From Narthecium ossifragum (taxonomy: Eukaryota > Streptophyta > Magnoliopsida > Dioscoreales > Nartheciaceae), in contig OY986974.1 of assembly GCA_963920575.1 (NCBI GenBank), forward strand, positions 18,828,795-18,892,794: DNA of 64,000 bases, given 5' to 3'. A program made the translations under genes and the position numbers. This document shows positions 19,768-31,784 of the stretch, in pieces. The number at the start of each line of letters is the position of its first letter. Position 1 is the first letter of the stretch. The notes below the pieces were generated by a model that worked only from the letters and a program-made list of their open reading frames with translations, was not told where the DNA came from and did not search any database.

Positions 19768-21709
19768 CAACAGGTAAGTCTGTGCCCTGCTCTGAGGCTT
19801 CAAGATCCTGTGATACCCTCTTTTCCTTGGCACCCTCCACAGCTTTTATCAACAGACCGAAGCTCTTGTTATGACGCTCAAGTTCATCAGTGGTCACCTG
19901 AGAAACACTCTCCTTGCGCGCGAGACCCAGCTTCAAACCATTAGCAGTTCCCTCCTCAATTTGAACCATCAGACCACCCAACGGACTCGGATCAGAGTGC
20001 CCATCCGGCTTTGACAAAGGCCCAGTTTCCACATGTTCTGGCTCAACCACAGTGAGTAATTTAGTCCCAGCCCGACTAGAGCCAACCCCAGCTGAAAAAT
20101 TAGGCCCAGCCCGACTAAAACCGGGCGGCGACCCACCTGAGCCGGTTCGGTCACCTTCTCCTCTATATGTATCCCTTTTATCCAGCAACCCCACCTCCAC
20201 CCTACCTTTCCCCAGCTCACTGGTACGAGCGCAGACCACCAGTTCCCCTTTCCTCGCCCACATCGAGGATCTTCCCCGATCTTGCCGTGCAACAGTCTCC
20301 TTCCCCCGCCGCCCGTCTGAAGCGACGTTAATGGCCATCCCTCTGTCTCCCTGGCTGCCTCGAGCCGCGTGCCGCGTACCTCGGTACCAGTGCGTTCCCC
20401 TTCCCGCTGCAACCCAGCCCTCGCCGGACTCCATCGTCGCTGGGAAAGCCCCTGCGGCCATCTCCCGTCGCGGATTCACAGATCGGTTTCTTCCCCCATG
20501 CCTGCCAAGAGACCGGCCTCTCATCCCCCCTTCGAGTGGAGGACCACTGGATCGTCCTCTATCTGCAAGATCCCGTTCTAAACGAAGGCTAGTAGCTCCA
20601 TGGTAAGAATCTCTCATCTCCTGCTCAATATGGTTTGGTTCCACCCTTATGGTATGCCCTACGCCAACCCCGCCTTCAACTAAATTCTCTCCACCCACCA
20701 CCATAACCGGACAAGCCCCTCCTTTATGGCCGATTCTCCAGCACTTATTGCACACCATTACCCCTTCATAACAGAACTCCTGGAAGGATGTTTTGCCATC
20801 CTTAACCACCTCAACGCCCTTCTTCAGAGGAACATCCAAACATACCTCCACACACACCTTCGTAAATTCACATCTCGCCGCCAAGGTTGTTGGAAGTTCA
20901 ACCCTAAGCGGCGTTCCAATCACTGCCGCAAGTCTCTTGAGTGCATTGTCTTCATACATTTCAGATGGTAAGTTAGGGAAACCAACCCTGATAGCTCCCC
21001 TATTGAACTGAATTTGCGATGGCCTACAATTGCCCTCCCATCTGATGAGGGATAAGAGATTTCCTTCCACCGTCCAGGGACCTTTAGCTTGCACATAGGC
21101 CCTATCCTCCTCGTTACAAAACTTAAAGATATAGATGCCTTGTGATGTTTCCGCTACTTCATACGAAGCTGAAGTTTTCCACAATCTTGCAAGTTTGCTT
21201 CTCAAAACATTAACAGGTACCCTCCTCCCTGTGAATCTTCCAAAGAGGGCATTTTCCCAATCCTTGTTTAGCCTTGCTGATTCCCCATCATCAAAGACCA
21301 CCCTATCCTTGTTTAGTATACTCAAGCTCTCAGCTTCTTTCCTTCCTATGAGCGCTGCTTTCACAGGTCCCCCAACTGCCACATCCACCCAAGTTCTATT
21401 CTGATGGGTTTCCTCCTGGTGTACAGAGCACCTTGGATCAATTCCTTCAAGGTATACAGGGCACAGGGATCGCTGTGATGGTGCCTGGAGCCGTGGCAAA
21501 GGCTCCCCAGCTCCAGCTACCATCGCGGTACTCCCCTCTGTTGCACTATCAATCTCCTCCAGGCTTGTCTCCTTCTCATAGGAGGAAGAGAGTTTCTTGA
21601 TCAGTTTACGGACAATCTTGCGTTCCTTCTTGTCTTTCTGCTCCTTACACTTCTGCTGAAGCTGTCTAAGCTGAGCCAAAAGGCTCTTTTCCTTCACACC
21701 TCTTACCAT
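19760..21709 (-). CDS. L1C ORF1, RNA-binding protein
   Basis: 649 aa, uninterrupted. The N-terminus is Lys/Glu-rich and possibly coiled coil (LLAQLRQLQQKCKEQKDKKE). A DUF4283-like region lies at about 150-300 (ALFGRFTGRRVPVNVL, GPWTVEGNLLSLIRWEG, RVGFPNLPSEMYEDNAL). A CCHC knuckle follows at about 325 (CNKCWRIGHKGGAC), then a long Gly/Arg-rich tail. It probably coats the LINE RNA. The start at 21709 follows the short leader, and the end overlaps the ORF2 start by 8 nt. It remains open although ORF2 has five stops. Confidence 0.88.
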   Translation of the reverse strand: MVRGVKEKSLLAQLRQLQQKCKEQKDKKERKIVRKLIKKLSSSYEKETSLEEIDSATEGSTAMVAGAGEPLPRLQAPSQRSLCPVYLEGIDPRCSVHQEETHQNRTWVDVAVGGPVKAALIGRKEAESLSILNKDRVVFDDGESARLNKDWENALFGRFTGRRVPVNVLRSKLARLWKTSASYEVAETSQGIYIFKFCNEEDRAYVQAKGPWTVEGNLLSLIRWEGNCRPSQIQFNRGAIRVGFPNLPSEMYEDNALKRLAAVIGTPLRVELPTTLAARCEFTKVCVEVCLDVPLKKGVEVVKDGKTSFQEFCYEGVMVCNKCWRIGHKGGACPVMVVGGENLVEGGVGVGHTIRVEPNHIEQEMRDSYHGATSLRLERDLADRGRSSGPPLEGGMRGRSLGRHGGRNRSVNPRREMAAGAFPATMESGEGWVAAGRGTHWYRGTRHAARGSQGDRGMAINVASDGRRGKETVARQDRGRSSMWARKGELVVCARTSELGKGRVEVGLLDKRDTYRGEGDRTGSGGSPPGFSRAGPNFSAGVGSSRAGTKLLTVVEPEHVETGPLSKPDGHSDPSPLGGLMVQIEEGTANGLKLGLARKESVSQVTTDELERHNKSFGLLIKAVEGAKEKRVSQDLEASEQGTDLPVDV

Positions 21710-21869
21710 GGTGAGAACAGAGGTCTTACTGCGTGAGGACCGGCGCCCACCCCACCACCGCCAGGCGGCAGCCGGGTAGGAATCCGGCCGTGATGGTCAC
21801 CCGCAGTTACCCTTCACTCAGCAGTCACTCAAATCATAAGAGACATGCTTCCTTACTTGACTAAGACTC

Positions 21870-21883
21870 AGCCGAAAGGGAGC
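21870..21883. repeat. L1C TSD, right copy
   Basis: agccgaaagggagc, matching 15677-15690. Confidence 0.88.
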
Positions 21884-24130
21884 TGCTTGAAGAACAAGAG
21901 AAGAAAATGCATGACTTGGAGGAGAAATTAGCTCGGGTGATTTTGCAAGAGGAATCTAGGTCTGGTCAGAGATCTAGGGAGGTATGGATGCGGGCTGGTG
22001 ATAGGAATTCTCCCTTTTTCCACTCTGTTGTTTCCAGCCGTCGCCATAACTCATAAGTCCAAGGTCTTGGAGGATGTGAATGAAGTGAATGTTGTTGTGC
22101 AAGAGCAAGAACTCATTGTTGCAGAGTTTGTGCAATACTACTCCAACCTTTGGAAAGGAAATAATAACCATAATTGTCTGCATTTACCTGAACTTCCACA
22201 ACTTAGTGAGGAATTCCATGAGTTGCTTGGTGGTCTGGTTACCCCTTTGGAAGTACAAGAGGATGTGTTTAGTATGGGCAGAAATAAGTACCCGGGTCCA
22301 GACGGAGTGCTTGTCAAATTTTATACTCTATATTGGGATGTTGTTGGTTATGAATTTTCTAGTGTTATCTTGGATTTCTTCGAGACAGGAAGGCTGCCGC
22401 CGAATTGGAATGAAACTTTCTTATCCTTTATTCCTAAATGCAAGTTTCCAAAGAAGGTCAAAGATTTCTGACCTATTAGTTTGTGCAACGTGGGGTACAA
22501 GGTTATCACTACTATTCTTGCTCGTCGCCTAGGATCAGCTCATGAGGATTTGATTGGTCCTGAGCAGTCAGCTTTCCTCCCTAGTCGTAGTAACCATGAC
22601 AATGTGGATGCTGCCATTGAGGTTATACATTCCATGAGGAATGCCCCGAAGACTAGGAGCCTAATGGTTACTAAGGTTGACTTGAAGTCCGCATATGATA
22701 AAGTGAATTGGAGTTTTCTCAAGAAGGTGCTTAGGAAGATGAACTTCCCCGAAACGCGAGTAGCTTGGGTCATGGATTGTGTTACGGGTGCTCGGTTCTC
22801 TCTCATCATCAACGGGTAGTCGCATGGTAGAATGTCACCGAAGTGTGGCTTGCGCCAAGGTGACCCTCTATCACCATATTTGTTTTTTATGGTTCAAGAA
22901 GTTTTGTCTAGAATCCTAAAGAACCCGATGGATAAGTTGATAGGTTTCAAGGTGGAGAAGTCAGATTTCTCTCTTTCACACCTATTATACGTTGATGACT
23001 GTTTGATTGTTATCAGAGCAACTTGTTTGGAGGCGAGGAAATTGAAGCTGAAGCTCCTCCTCTTTAAAGAGCTCTCTGGATTAGAAATGAACTCTTTGAA
23101 GTCGAGTATTCGCTTTTCGAAGGTCATGGGGGTGGATAGAAAACATACTATTTGTCACATTCTTGGAATCTCCCTTGCTAAGGGAACTTGGAATTATTTG
23201 GGGGTAGCTATCAGTGATAGAAGACTCATGGTCACAGACTTCAAGGTTACTATTTGGAAGCAAATGTGACATGCTAAGTATAGATGGAGAGAGGTCCTGT
23301 CGTCGAAGAGAAATCTTCGGGGAGCATCTCCTCACTGGAAGGCGATGTGCGAGGCTGCGGATGAGGCAAGTAAGGGTTTGATTTGGAAGCCGGGTGCTGG
23401 CAGTATGCTTAGTTCCCTCCACGACAATTGGTTGGCAGTAGGTACCTTGGCGAACTCCCCGGCTCTGTTTAATTGTGATGCACAGTTTGATGGTGCGTTA
23501 ATTGGTGACCTCCAGGAGGGATCGGATTGGAATAGACAGAGGCTAGAGGAGTTTGGCCATGAAGCATTGGTGAAAGAGATTCCAAAGGTGGCAATTAGAA
23601 GCAGAAAAATAGGGGATAGTTGCAGTTGGCCTTTCAACAGAGCTGGAGTGTTGTCTACAGTGTCAGCCTATGATTTCTTGATAAGGAACAAGATCAACGC
23701 TAAGAGGTTTGATGAGATGGGAATTTGGCAAAATGTATGGATGGTGCCGGCAGGGCCTCGGGTCCGTCGGTTCCTCTAGCATGTGATACATGGTAAGTTA
23801 GTTGTCAATGAACTCTTATGGAAATGCACATTCATTTCAGATCGGAATTGTCCTAGATTTATGCGTGGAATGGAAAGCATATCGCATGCTCTACTAGATT
23901 GTGAATTTGCTAAGGAAGTTTTGGATATTATCTTGAGGAAACAAGGCAGGAGCGGCGAAGAATGGATGGCGGAGGACTTCATGGACCTCCTCATCAAAAC
24001 ATCAAATCTGGATGATACACGTAGTCGTAAGGCACATGTTGCATATACTGTTTGGTTAATTTGGAAGGATAGGAACTCAGTTGTGTTTAATGGAGGAGGG
24101 GAATCGAGCGTCCCGACAAGCTATAAAATT
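21870..24130 (+). pseudogene. L1B ORF2, RT to zinc-binding part
   Basis: Continues L1B: PGPDGVLVKFYTLYW, NETFLSFIPKC, a stop at 22,469-22,471, PISLCNVGYKV, SAFLPSRSNHDN, KVDLKSAYDKVNWSF, a stop after SLIING, RQGDPLSPYLFF and LLYVDDCL (YVDD). A deletion of roughly 100 codons lies at 23,265-23,345, before CEAADEASKGL. A further stop follows RVRRFL (23,777-23,779). The zinc-binding region CPRFMRGMESISHALLDC and KAHVAYTVWLIWKDRN are present. The coding match ends near 24,110-24,130, just before RNase H would begin. Confidence 0.8.
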
Positions 24131-24382
24131 TTTAAGGGAGAAGGGTCAATAGGGGCTGAAAAACTAGGGTTCGGTAGTAGGTCGGATTTTTTTTTTATTT
24201 GGCAATAGAGTTAATTTTTTTGATATGTTAGGAATATTGGAAGGGTATTTTAGTAATAAAAAAAGTATTATGCACTAAATGTCTTAAGAAAAAGGTATGA
24301 GGACCTAGAACTAAATATTTCCATCTGAATGACCTAAATACCAATTAACCCAAATTTTAAAAACTAAGTTAGCTTCAGAGAC
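24131..24382. other. AT-rich spacer between L1B and G1
   Basis: No gene. Bases 24,235-24,340 are similar, in inverted orientation, to 14,440-14,535 (ggaagg..attttag against aaaatgccttcc; taaatgtcttaag against cttaaggcatta). L1B may therefore sit inside an older element with inverted ends. Confidence 0.35.
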
Positions 24383-25888
24383 TGATGAGTGCATGAAAGT
24401 GCACTCTGAACAGTCTTATAATCATTTTAATTTCTGAATTATTATCCTTAATCAACATCTTTATTATTATGTTTATATTTATATATTGCTTCACATAGTT
24501 GTTTGAATAATGTAGGAAATTGGAGCTAAAAGAAGCTGAAAAGATTACATGGGTCAATTTGGAAGATTAAACTGTACCTGCTCATGAAGAATCAGATAAT
24601 GTGCCATATATGGTTGGAAAGCTCTTGAGGTCTAGTTTCTGGATAATTTTACGGTTCATGATTCTGTGTTTCTTAGAGGAAGTTACTCTATTTTTATTAC
24701 CAATGGCACAGTCTAAATGGTAAAAGAGAAAATACACAGGAAAGATGATTGATCTTCTTCCCCTATAATGATCGATCATTTATTCATCAGGAGATGACAG
24801 AGAGCTATGTTTACTCGGATCGATCTTTTCCCTTAAAGAAGATCGATCATCTTCGCAGTTGAGAAAATTGAGAAAATTGACATTGCAAATGATCGATCAT
24901 CTTCTTTAAAATGATCGATCATCCTCGGGGCATGACACTTCTACGGGATGAAATAATCGATCTTCACCCCTAAAAGATTAATCTTTATACGGTGGCTTAG
25001 CAAAATAAAAAGCCAACATCAAATCCAAGTGAGTATCTTTTGGAGGCTATAAATAGGCAATTTAGGGTTATTCAGAGGGAGCATTTTGGGAACTTTTCTG
25101 GAGGAGGAAGGAGACCAATCTACCATCCATGGACTAGTAATCTTCAGGTATGGCGGATGGATGACTAATTAAGGACTATGGTTTCTTTCTCTATCATTGG
25201 TTCATGTTTTAATCTTTAATGTTTAAACTCTATATATGTATTGGATCTTCATAACTGGTTATGTGATTGAACATTATTATAACTTCAGTCATGCTTTTGT
25301 TATGATATTGTGGTCCCATAGTTATCTCTTGTGTTTTCCTACATAGTCTCATGAAACTTTTTCTATGCATTGCCCGTAGTAACAGCTAGTATTGCATATT
25401 CTTAGTGATCTGGTAAGACAAGATTGGGGCTTTTTCCCATGAAATGTTTGTTGCACGTTGCCTGTAGTGACAGCAGGTATCATGTATTCTTAGGTTCTGG
25501 TAGGACGGAGTTAGGGCTAGAATGAGAAGAACCAAACAAAGAAAGAGACATTTATATTCTATCAGATTTATAATTTCATATCTTCCAGTCGAGGTGATTG
25601 GGATGTGAATTCCTCGACTGAGTTTTGCATGAACCATTGATAAGAGAAGAATCCAAGTCTGAGTGAGGGATTCCCGAAGCCTAGCCTCATCCAAATCCTG
25701 ATTTCCTTCGTTAACTTTATTTTACCGTTAAATCTTCATTCTAACTTTCTTAACTCTTACGCTCTTGATAGTTTTCAATATATTTTTATTTGTGTTCTAG
25801 ATCCTTTCTGCTTCTTTCCCTATGGGATCGGCCTCTCTTATGATGTACTGCAGTGCGACCGCTGTGCGAGTCATATTTGAGCGACATA
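24383..25888 (+). repeat. G1 5' LTR
   Basis: Starts tgatgagtgcatg and ends gagcgacat(c)a, about 1.5 kb. The same sequence recurs at 52,076-53,533 (3' LTR) and, more diverged, at 45,955-47,594. U3 holds a run of atgatcgatcat palindromes (24,745-24,960). The promoter decamer ctataaatag is at 25,048-25,057. Confidence 0.8.
24745..24985. promoter_or_regulatory. Palindrome cassette in G1 U3
   Basis: Repeated copies of the self-complementary atgatcgatcat and close variants (atcgatcttc, ggatcgatct) lie about 60-300 bp upstream of the TATA decamer. They may be binding sites for a dimeric factor; that is inference. Confidence 0.45.
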
Positions 25889-25894
25889 AAAAAT

Positions 25895-25911
25895 TGATGT
25901 CGTTGCCGGGG
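25895..25911 (+). other. G1 primer binding site
   Basis: tgatgtcgttgccgggg starts 6 bp after the 5' LTR. It resembles the complement of plant tRNA-Asp 3' ends (tggcgccgttgccgggg) with three changes, all transitions. Confidence 0.55.
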
Positions 25912-26061
25912 AGACGGTTCAAAGAAGCGCCAGAATCATCAATGGTACTATTTACAACATCAAGGCAGTAACTTCGTTCCTTTCTTTGTTCTTTGTTGCT
26001 TTCTTTTACTTAGCTTACTTTCTTTAGTTTGCACCTTTTGGGATTGCGTGATTGCCAGTGT

Positions 26062-29000
26062 ATGCCTTAGTATAGAGACAAATTAGGCAGATTTGCTAGA
26101 CGTCCCGAGAGTGATTCTGATACTTCTGATAGTGATACATACATTGTTGATCTTTTTGACACACAGTCACAGACTTCACAACATTCTTTGATTTTGGCTG
26201 AGCACAAAGAACAGCAGGCTCTTAGGAGTTTGCAAGAGTATCTGCATCCCACACCCACTGCTCCGCCTTCATGCATCATGTTTCAACCCAATGCAATAAA
26301 TGTAGACTTTAAACCTTGCATGATTCAATTGCTTCCTACCTTTCACGGGTTGGAAAATGAAAATCCATATGTGCATTTTATGGAGTTTGAGGAGGTAGTA
26401 GCAACCTTTCATGGCCAATCAGGTGCACTAGACTTGATCCGACTTATGTTCTTCCCGTTCTCACTGAAAGATAGAGCGAAGAGTTAGCTATATTCTTTGA
26501 GACCACGATCGGTAGAATCTTGGGCTGAAATGACACAGATGTTTTTCAATAAGTACTTTCCACAACACAATACCAATGCACTTAAGAGACAGATATCGAC
26601 CTTCACATAGAAGGATAGTAAGACTTTGTATCAGGCATGTGAGCAATTTAAAGACATGTTGAACTTGTGTCCTCATGACGGGTATGAGAGTTGATGACTT
26701 GTTAGTTATTTTTACGATAGATTAACTGTTAGAGAACACCAATTTGTTGAAATGATGTGTAATGGTGAATTTTTACAAAAAGACCCTGATGCAACTATTG
26801 AGTATTTGACAGAGCTTGCTGAAAAAGCTCATACATGGACTGAGCCGAGCACATCAGATAGTACCAGCAGAGCCAGACCATTATTGCAGCAACTGGATGG
26901 AGGAATATATCAGCTGCGCGAGGAAGATACACTCAAGGCCAAAGTGGAGAGCCTAACAAGGGAGCTGGAGCCACTAAAGACCAAAGACATGATGGCTGCT
27001 CGGACCTCTCCATACAGCGAACCTCCAAGGCTGGCTGGGCCTTGTGTGATTTGTCAGGGCATGGATAACCAAATTGATGACTGCCCTACCTACGCTGAGA
27101 TGAGGGGTATGTACGACGAGCATTGTAACATTGTGGGCGCGTTCAGGAGGTCGTACACTCCCTATTCAGACATGTATAATCTAGGGTGGCGAGAGCATCT
27201 AAATATCAGCTGGAAGTTGAACGCTATACAAAGCAACGAGCATCATCAACCACCACTCAATAAGCCTTTTTCTAACCCTCCTTATAATGCAGGTGGTTTT
27301 CCTACGCCTACATTTACTGATAGTTTACAGGAACTGAAATCTATGATTGTGTAGGAATCCAAGGAAAGAAAGGAGGATATTCAAGAGATTAAGAGCCAGA
27401 TCACAAAGCTGATCAACTCATTGAGCGTGCAAGAACGAGGGAAGTTTCCAGCTCAACCCCAACAAACGCAGGCATCCAGTGCTGAGCATACCAACGTGAA
27501 GGAGATGAACACCGTTACTATAAGAAGCAGAAAAACAACAATAAGTCCTTCAAGGGAGCCAGCCAAACTTCCAACTGCTGCGGAGGGAGAGGACCGAATT
27601 GAGGAGAACCCTGTAGAGGCCGATCATCCAGCCAGCCCCATACCATGCGAGTTTAAAGTATGTGTCCCTTTTCCTCAAGCATTGAAATCAACTAAACTAA
27701 CTATGGAGCCCAACAGCGAGATCTTGGAATAATTAACTTCGGCAAGTTAAGGTAAACCTCCCTCTTCTGCATGTTATTAAGCAAGTGCCTAACTATGCCA
27801 AAGTAATTAAAGATTTTTGTGCTATAAAGAGACGACGTGATGTAAAGAAAACATCATTCTTAACAGAGTAGGTTAGTGCACTGCTTCAACACAAAATCCC
27901 TCCGAAATATAAGGATCCTGGCTGTCCTACTGTGTCTTGTTTCATTAGAGAGAATGAAGTAGGACAAGCTTTATTAGATCTTGATGCAAGTGTCAATTGA
28001 ATGTCGTATTTTGTTTACTTGCAACTTGGTTTAGGACAAATTAAGTCGACATCCGTGGTCTTGCAACTGGCAAATAGATCCACAAAAACTCCACGAGGAG
28101 TAGTAGGGGATGTGCTTGTGCAAATAGATAAATTTTATTATCCAGTTGATTTCTTAGTCTTGGATACACAGGCTGTAGTAACTGCTGACTCTAGATTTGC
28201 AATTATCTTAGGTAGACCATTTCTTGCTACTGCTAATGCTATAATTAATTACAGGAATGGCCTAATGAAGCTAACTTTTGGAAATATGACTTTAGAAATT
28301 AATGTTTTTAATATTGCTAAGCAGCCTGCAGAGGATGATGAATGCCAGCTAACTTACCGGATTGACTCGCTCACTGAAGAGGAGTTTGTTGCTGCTGAAA
28401 TTGAATCCCTTGAGTTTGATTTAGATAAAAATGACGATGTTGATGGTATATGAAGTAACTTAGGACATTTTCCTTTTGCAGGTCCATGGCATCCAAGATT
28501 TGAAGAACTACAAGAAAGAGGACAGCCACCAACGCCATCAGCAGTAGAGCCACCGAAGCTAGACCTAAAGCAGCTACCTCAAAGTTTAAAGCACGCCTAG
28601 CTTGATCCAGTTGATACATACCCTGTTATTATTTCTTCAGCATTAACTATAGAGCAAGGTGAGCAATTACTTAGAGTTCTAAATGAGCTTAAATCAGCTA
28701 TTGGCTGGAGTATAGCAGATCTGAAAGGTATCAGTCCCTTGATTTGTTCCCATAAGATTAATCTTGAACAAGGGGTTGTACCTTATAAGGATCCTCAGCG
28801 TAGGTTGAACCCTACAATGAAGGAGGTAGTAAAAACTGAAGTACTGAAATTATTAGATGCGTGAATCATCTATCCCATTGCTGATAGCAAGGGGGTGAGC
28901 CCTACTCAGGTTGTGCCAAAAAATCTGGTGTCACCGTTGTTGAGAATGAAAGTAGAGACTTTGTCCCCACTAAATTGGTGACAGAATGACGCATGTGTAT

Positions 29001-30222
29001 AGACTATAGGAAACTGAATACAGCCACCAGTAAGGATCACTTTCCATTACCTTTTCTAAACCAGATTTTAGAGACAGTAGCTGGACATCCTTTTTATTGT
29101 TTTATTGACGGTTATTCTGGATATTATTAGATTGAGATTGCATTTGAAGATCAAGAAAAAATGAGTTTTACATGCCCTTTTGGTACTTATGTTTTTCGTA
29201 GGATGCCATTTGGACTATATAATGCCGCAGCTACATTCTAGCGTTACATGATGAGTATGTTTGCTGATATGATAGAGGAATGCATGGAAGTATATATGGA
29301 TGATTTGACTGTATTTGGAAATACTTTTGACGCTTGCAAAACTTAAAACAAGTATTGGTCAGGTGTGAAGAGAAGCAACTTGTGCTTAACTGGGAAAATT
29401 GCCACTTCATGGTGCCCTCGGGCATTGTTTTGGCCCACATCGTCTCTTCGAGAGGCATTGAGGTAGATCGATCAAAAATCAATCTCATCTCAATGCTTCA
29501 TGTTACAAAGACTGTTAAAGATGTTAGATCCTTTCTAGGGCATGCTGTGTTTTACAGGAGATTCATTCAGAATTTTTCTGCTATTTCTCGGCCCTTATTT
29601 AATCTGTTGATAAAGGACACCCCATTTGACTGGACTGTTGATTGTCAAAAGGCTTCTCAGTCTTTGATTGATAAACTGACTTCTGCACCTATTGTACAAC
29701 CACCTAATTCGACCCTTCCTTTTGAATTGATGTGTGAAGCTTGTGATTTTCCTATAGGAGCAGTATTAGGGCAGCGAAGAGATGGGAAACCGCATGTTAT
29801 TCATTATGCTAGCAGAACCTTGAATAGTGCATAGATGAATTACTCTACTTCTGAAAAAGAACTGTTCGTGGTAGTCTTTGCATCAGACAAGTTTCGTGCT
29901 TATTTGATTAGTTCTCTTATCACTATTTTCACTGATCATGCCGCGCTCAAGTACCTTCTCACAAAGAAGGATTGTAAAGTGCGCCTAATTCATTGGATAT
30001 TGATCTTGTAGAAATTCGATATCTCCATCAAAGACAAGGGTGTGGAGAATGTAGTTGTTGAACACCCGTCAAGATTAATGGTGGAAGTAGCTGTCGATGA
30101 GCCACCAATCATGAATGATTTCCCTGACGAGCAGCTCTTTTCAATTGCACGATTACCCTGGTATGCACATATTATCAATTACTTGGCAACAGGTGAGATC
30201 CCTTCCTATTGGAATGCGCAGG
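26062..30222 (+). pseudogene. G1 gag-pol, first segment
   Basis: A gag start at 26,062 is followed two codons later by TAG. A retrotransposon gag domain follows (LLPTFHGLENENPYVHFMEF, FPFSLKDRA), with stops at 26,485 and in TFT(stop)KDSK. The zinc knuckle is damaged (CVICQGMDNQIDDC, no His). The protease remnant reads LLDLDASVN, ending in a stop. RT lies at about 28,690-29,600 with VYMDDLTVFG (YMDD at 29,293-29,304). RNase H follows (LMCEACDFPIGAVLGQ) to about 30,000. Many stops and frameshifts are present. It ends at the G2 insertion after PSYWNAQ. Confidence 0.8.
30218..30222. repeat. G2 TSD, left copy
   Basis: gcagg, matching 40058-40062. Confidence 0.9.
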
Positions 30223-31597
30223 TGATGATGATGCATAATGTTATATTTTTATCCCTTAATACTTAATCCCCTGTGCTTATTTGGTACCTAAATACACTCA
30301 TTGTTCTTATATTTTGATTTAGGATGCAATTGAAGTCCTTAAGTCGAAAAGAAGCTGAAAAGAGTATATGTATCAACTTTAAAGATTAAATTATACCTGT
30401 TGATGAAGAACCAGATGATGTATCATATATCTTTGGAAAGCTCTTGAAGTCTAGTTTCTGGACAATTTTACGGTTTATGATTTGGAGCTTCGTAGAGAAA
30501 GTTACAGTGCTTTTACTACAACCAGCGTAGGGTAGAACAGCGGAAGAAATATGCAGAGAATAAGAGATCGATCCGCTTTCCAAAAGGGATTGATCGGAGT
30601 CGGGGCGCAGCCACAATCTGGGAAGAAAAGATCGATCTTTCTTAACTGACTTTGCAGAATTAAGGGCTCAGATTTAATCCGATGATGGGAAACTTATGGG
30701 CTATAAATAGGGTTCTTTTTAGGAATTAAGGGGGGCGAATTCTAGAGGTTTTTTGCTGCTCCTTTCTATTTCTTTGATATTTCTAAGGTTCTTCTTTCTT
30801 CTTTAATGGATTGGATTGTTCTTGATAGCCTTGCGTGGCTAAACCTTAATTCTTGGTCGAGGAAACTGAAGCCTCGGAATCAATGAAACTGTGAGATCTA
30901 ATCTATTTTTATTGTTCAGTTTATACGTGAGTATTGGATGTTCTTCTGTGATTAGATGTTCATGGTTGTCTTGTCTAATTGTTAGGAGGCCTACTAGTTT
31001 ATTATTCATGGCGATCTACTACTAGGTTGGATATCAAATCCGTAATTGTTCGATCCCTCTAATCTATGAAGCAACTGAGATCTATTGATTTACTGCGTTT
31101 CAGAGATTAATAGATCTTAGGAAGAATATTCGACTAGATTAAATGCAACCGCTTGTGCTTGTGTTGTTTAGCTTCATTGATCTCCCTATTCTTAACGCTG
31201 CTACTAGATTAAATCTACAGCACTTGTCTTAAGTTGTTTAGTAGTTAGGATTGATTGGATCGTTTGTTTCTAATTAACTTTGATTGAGGAGAGATTCGAA
31301 TTTCATTCGAATGGTGAATATTCATGGTATGAATTGATTGATACTTGCATCAATGATCAGTTGTTGGATTCCGGTGACGGATGTTGACTCAGACCAAGGT
31401 TTGTTCTCTTGATTTAATTCAATTCTTCGCTTTAGATTATTTCTTTACTGTTTTCCTCACGTTTGAAACCCCCCATCTTTATTCACTAAGCACAAAACTA
31501 GGCTAAACACTCTTCGTGGGATCGACTCGTACTCGCACTACTACGTTTATCTTAAAGAGTATTGGTTTTATTTTTGAGTGCCTGCGACAGCACATCA
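30223..31597 (+). repeat. G2 5' LTR
   Basis: 1,375 bp; TG..CA ends. TATA decamer ctataaatag at 30,701-30,710. Palindromic agatcgatc words lie upstream of it (30,567-30,640). Pairs with 38,683-40,057. Confidence 0.93.
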
Positions 31598-31602
31598 AAT
31601 TT

Positions 31603-31619
31603 TGGAGCCATTGCCGGGG
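31603..31619 (+). other. G2 primer binding site
   Basis: tggagccattgccgggg begins 5 bp after the 5' LTR. It matches the tRNA-Asp type site tggcgccgttgccgggg except at two positions. Confidence 0.6.
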
Positions 31620-31784
31620 AGTGATTCTAGTTGATTTTTGTGCTTATAGTGATCTTTATCTTCATAAAAAAAATAGTTTACTTCGTTTATTAGTGCTTTA
31701 GCATCGAATTTTTATTCATCTTTATTACTCTAGACCTTTTCTTTATTTATTTTTCTTAGTTTATTAGAGTTTTCTTAACTGTTT

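Larger units (their letters stand above)
15691..21869 (-). mobile_element. Full-length L1-type LINE (L1C), nested in L1B
   Basis: A 6.2-kb minus-strand LINE: a 160-bp GC-rich 5' leader (21,869-21,710), intact ORF1, interrupted ORF2, and a 16-nt A-tail seen as T's at 15,691-15,706. It is flanked by a 14-15 bp TSD that duplicates L1B coding sequence. ORF1 and ORF2 overlap by 8 nt at ATGTTTAA. It is younger than L1B. Confidence 0.92.
14937..24130 (+). mobile_element. L1-type LINE (L1B), decayed, split by L1C
   Basis: ORF2 of a LINE begins near 14,942 (LFWNCREAARERVV). It breaks at 15,690, resumes at 21,870 and runs to about 24,130. Removing L1C restores a continuous frame across SLEAERELLEEQEK, which proves the nesting. 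The 5' end is truncated near the ORF2 start and ORF1 is absent. The 3' end lacks the RNase H domain and a poly(A) tail. No TSD was found. Confidence 0.85.

Noticed and set aside
31603..31619. tRNA gene
   Set aside because: Only a tRNA-complementary primer site is present, with no cloverleaf.
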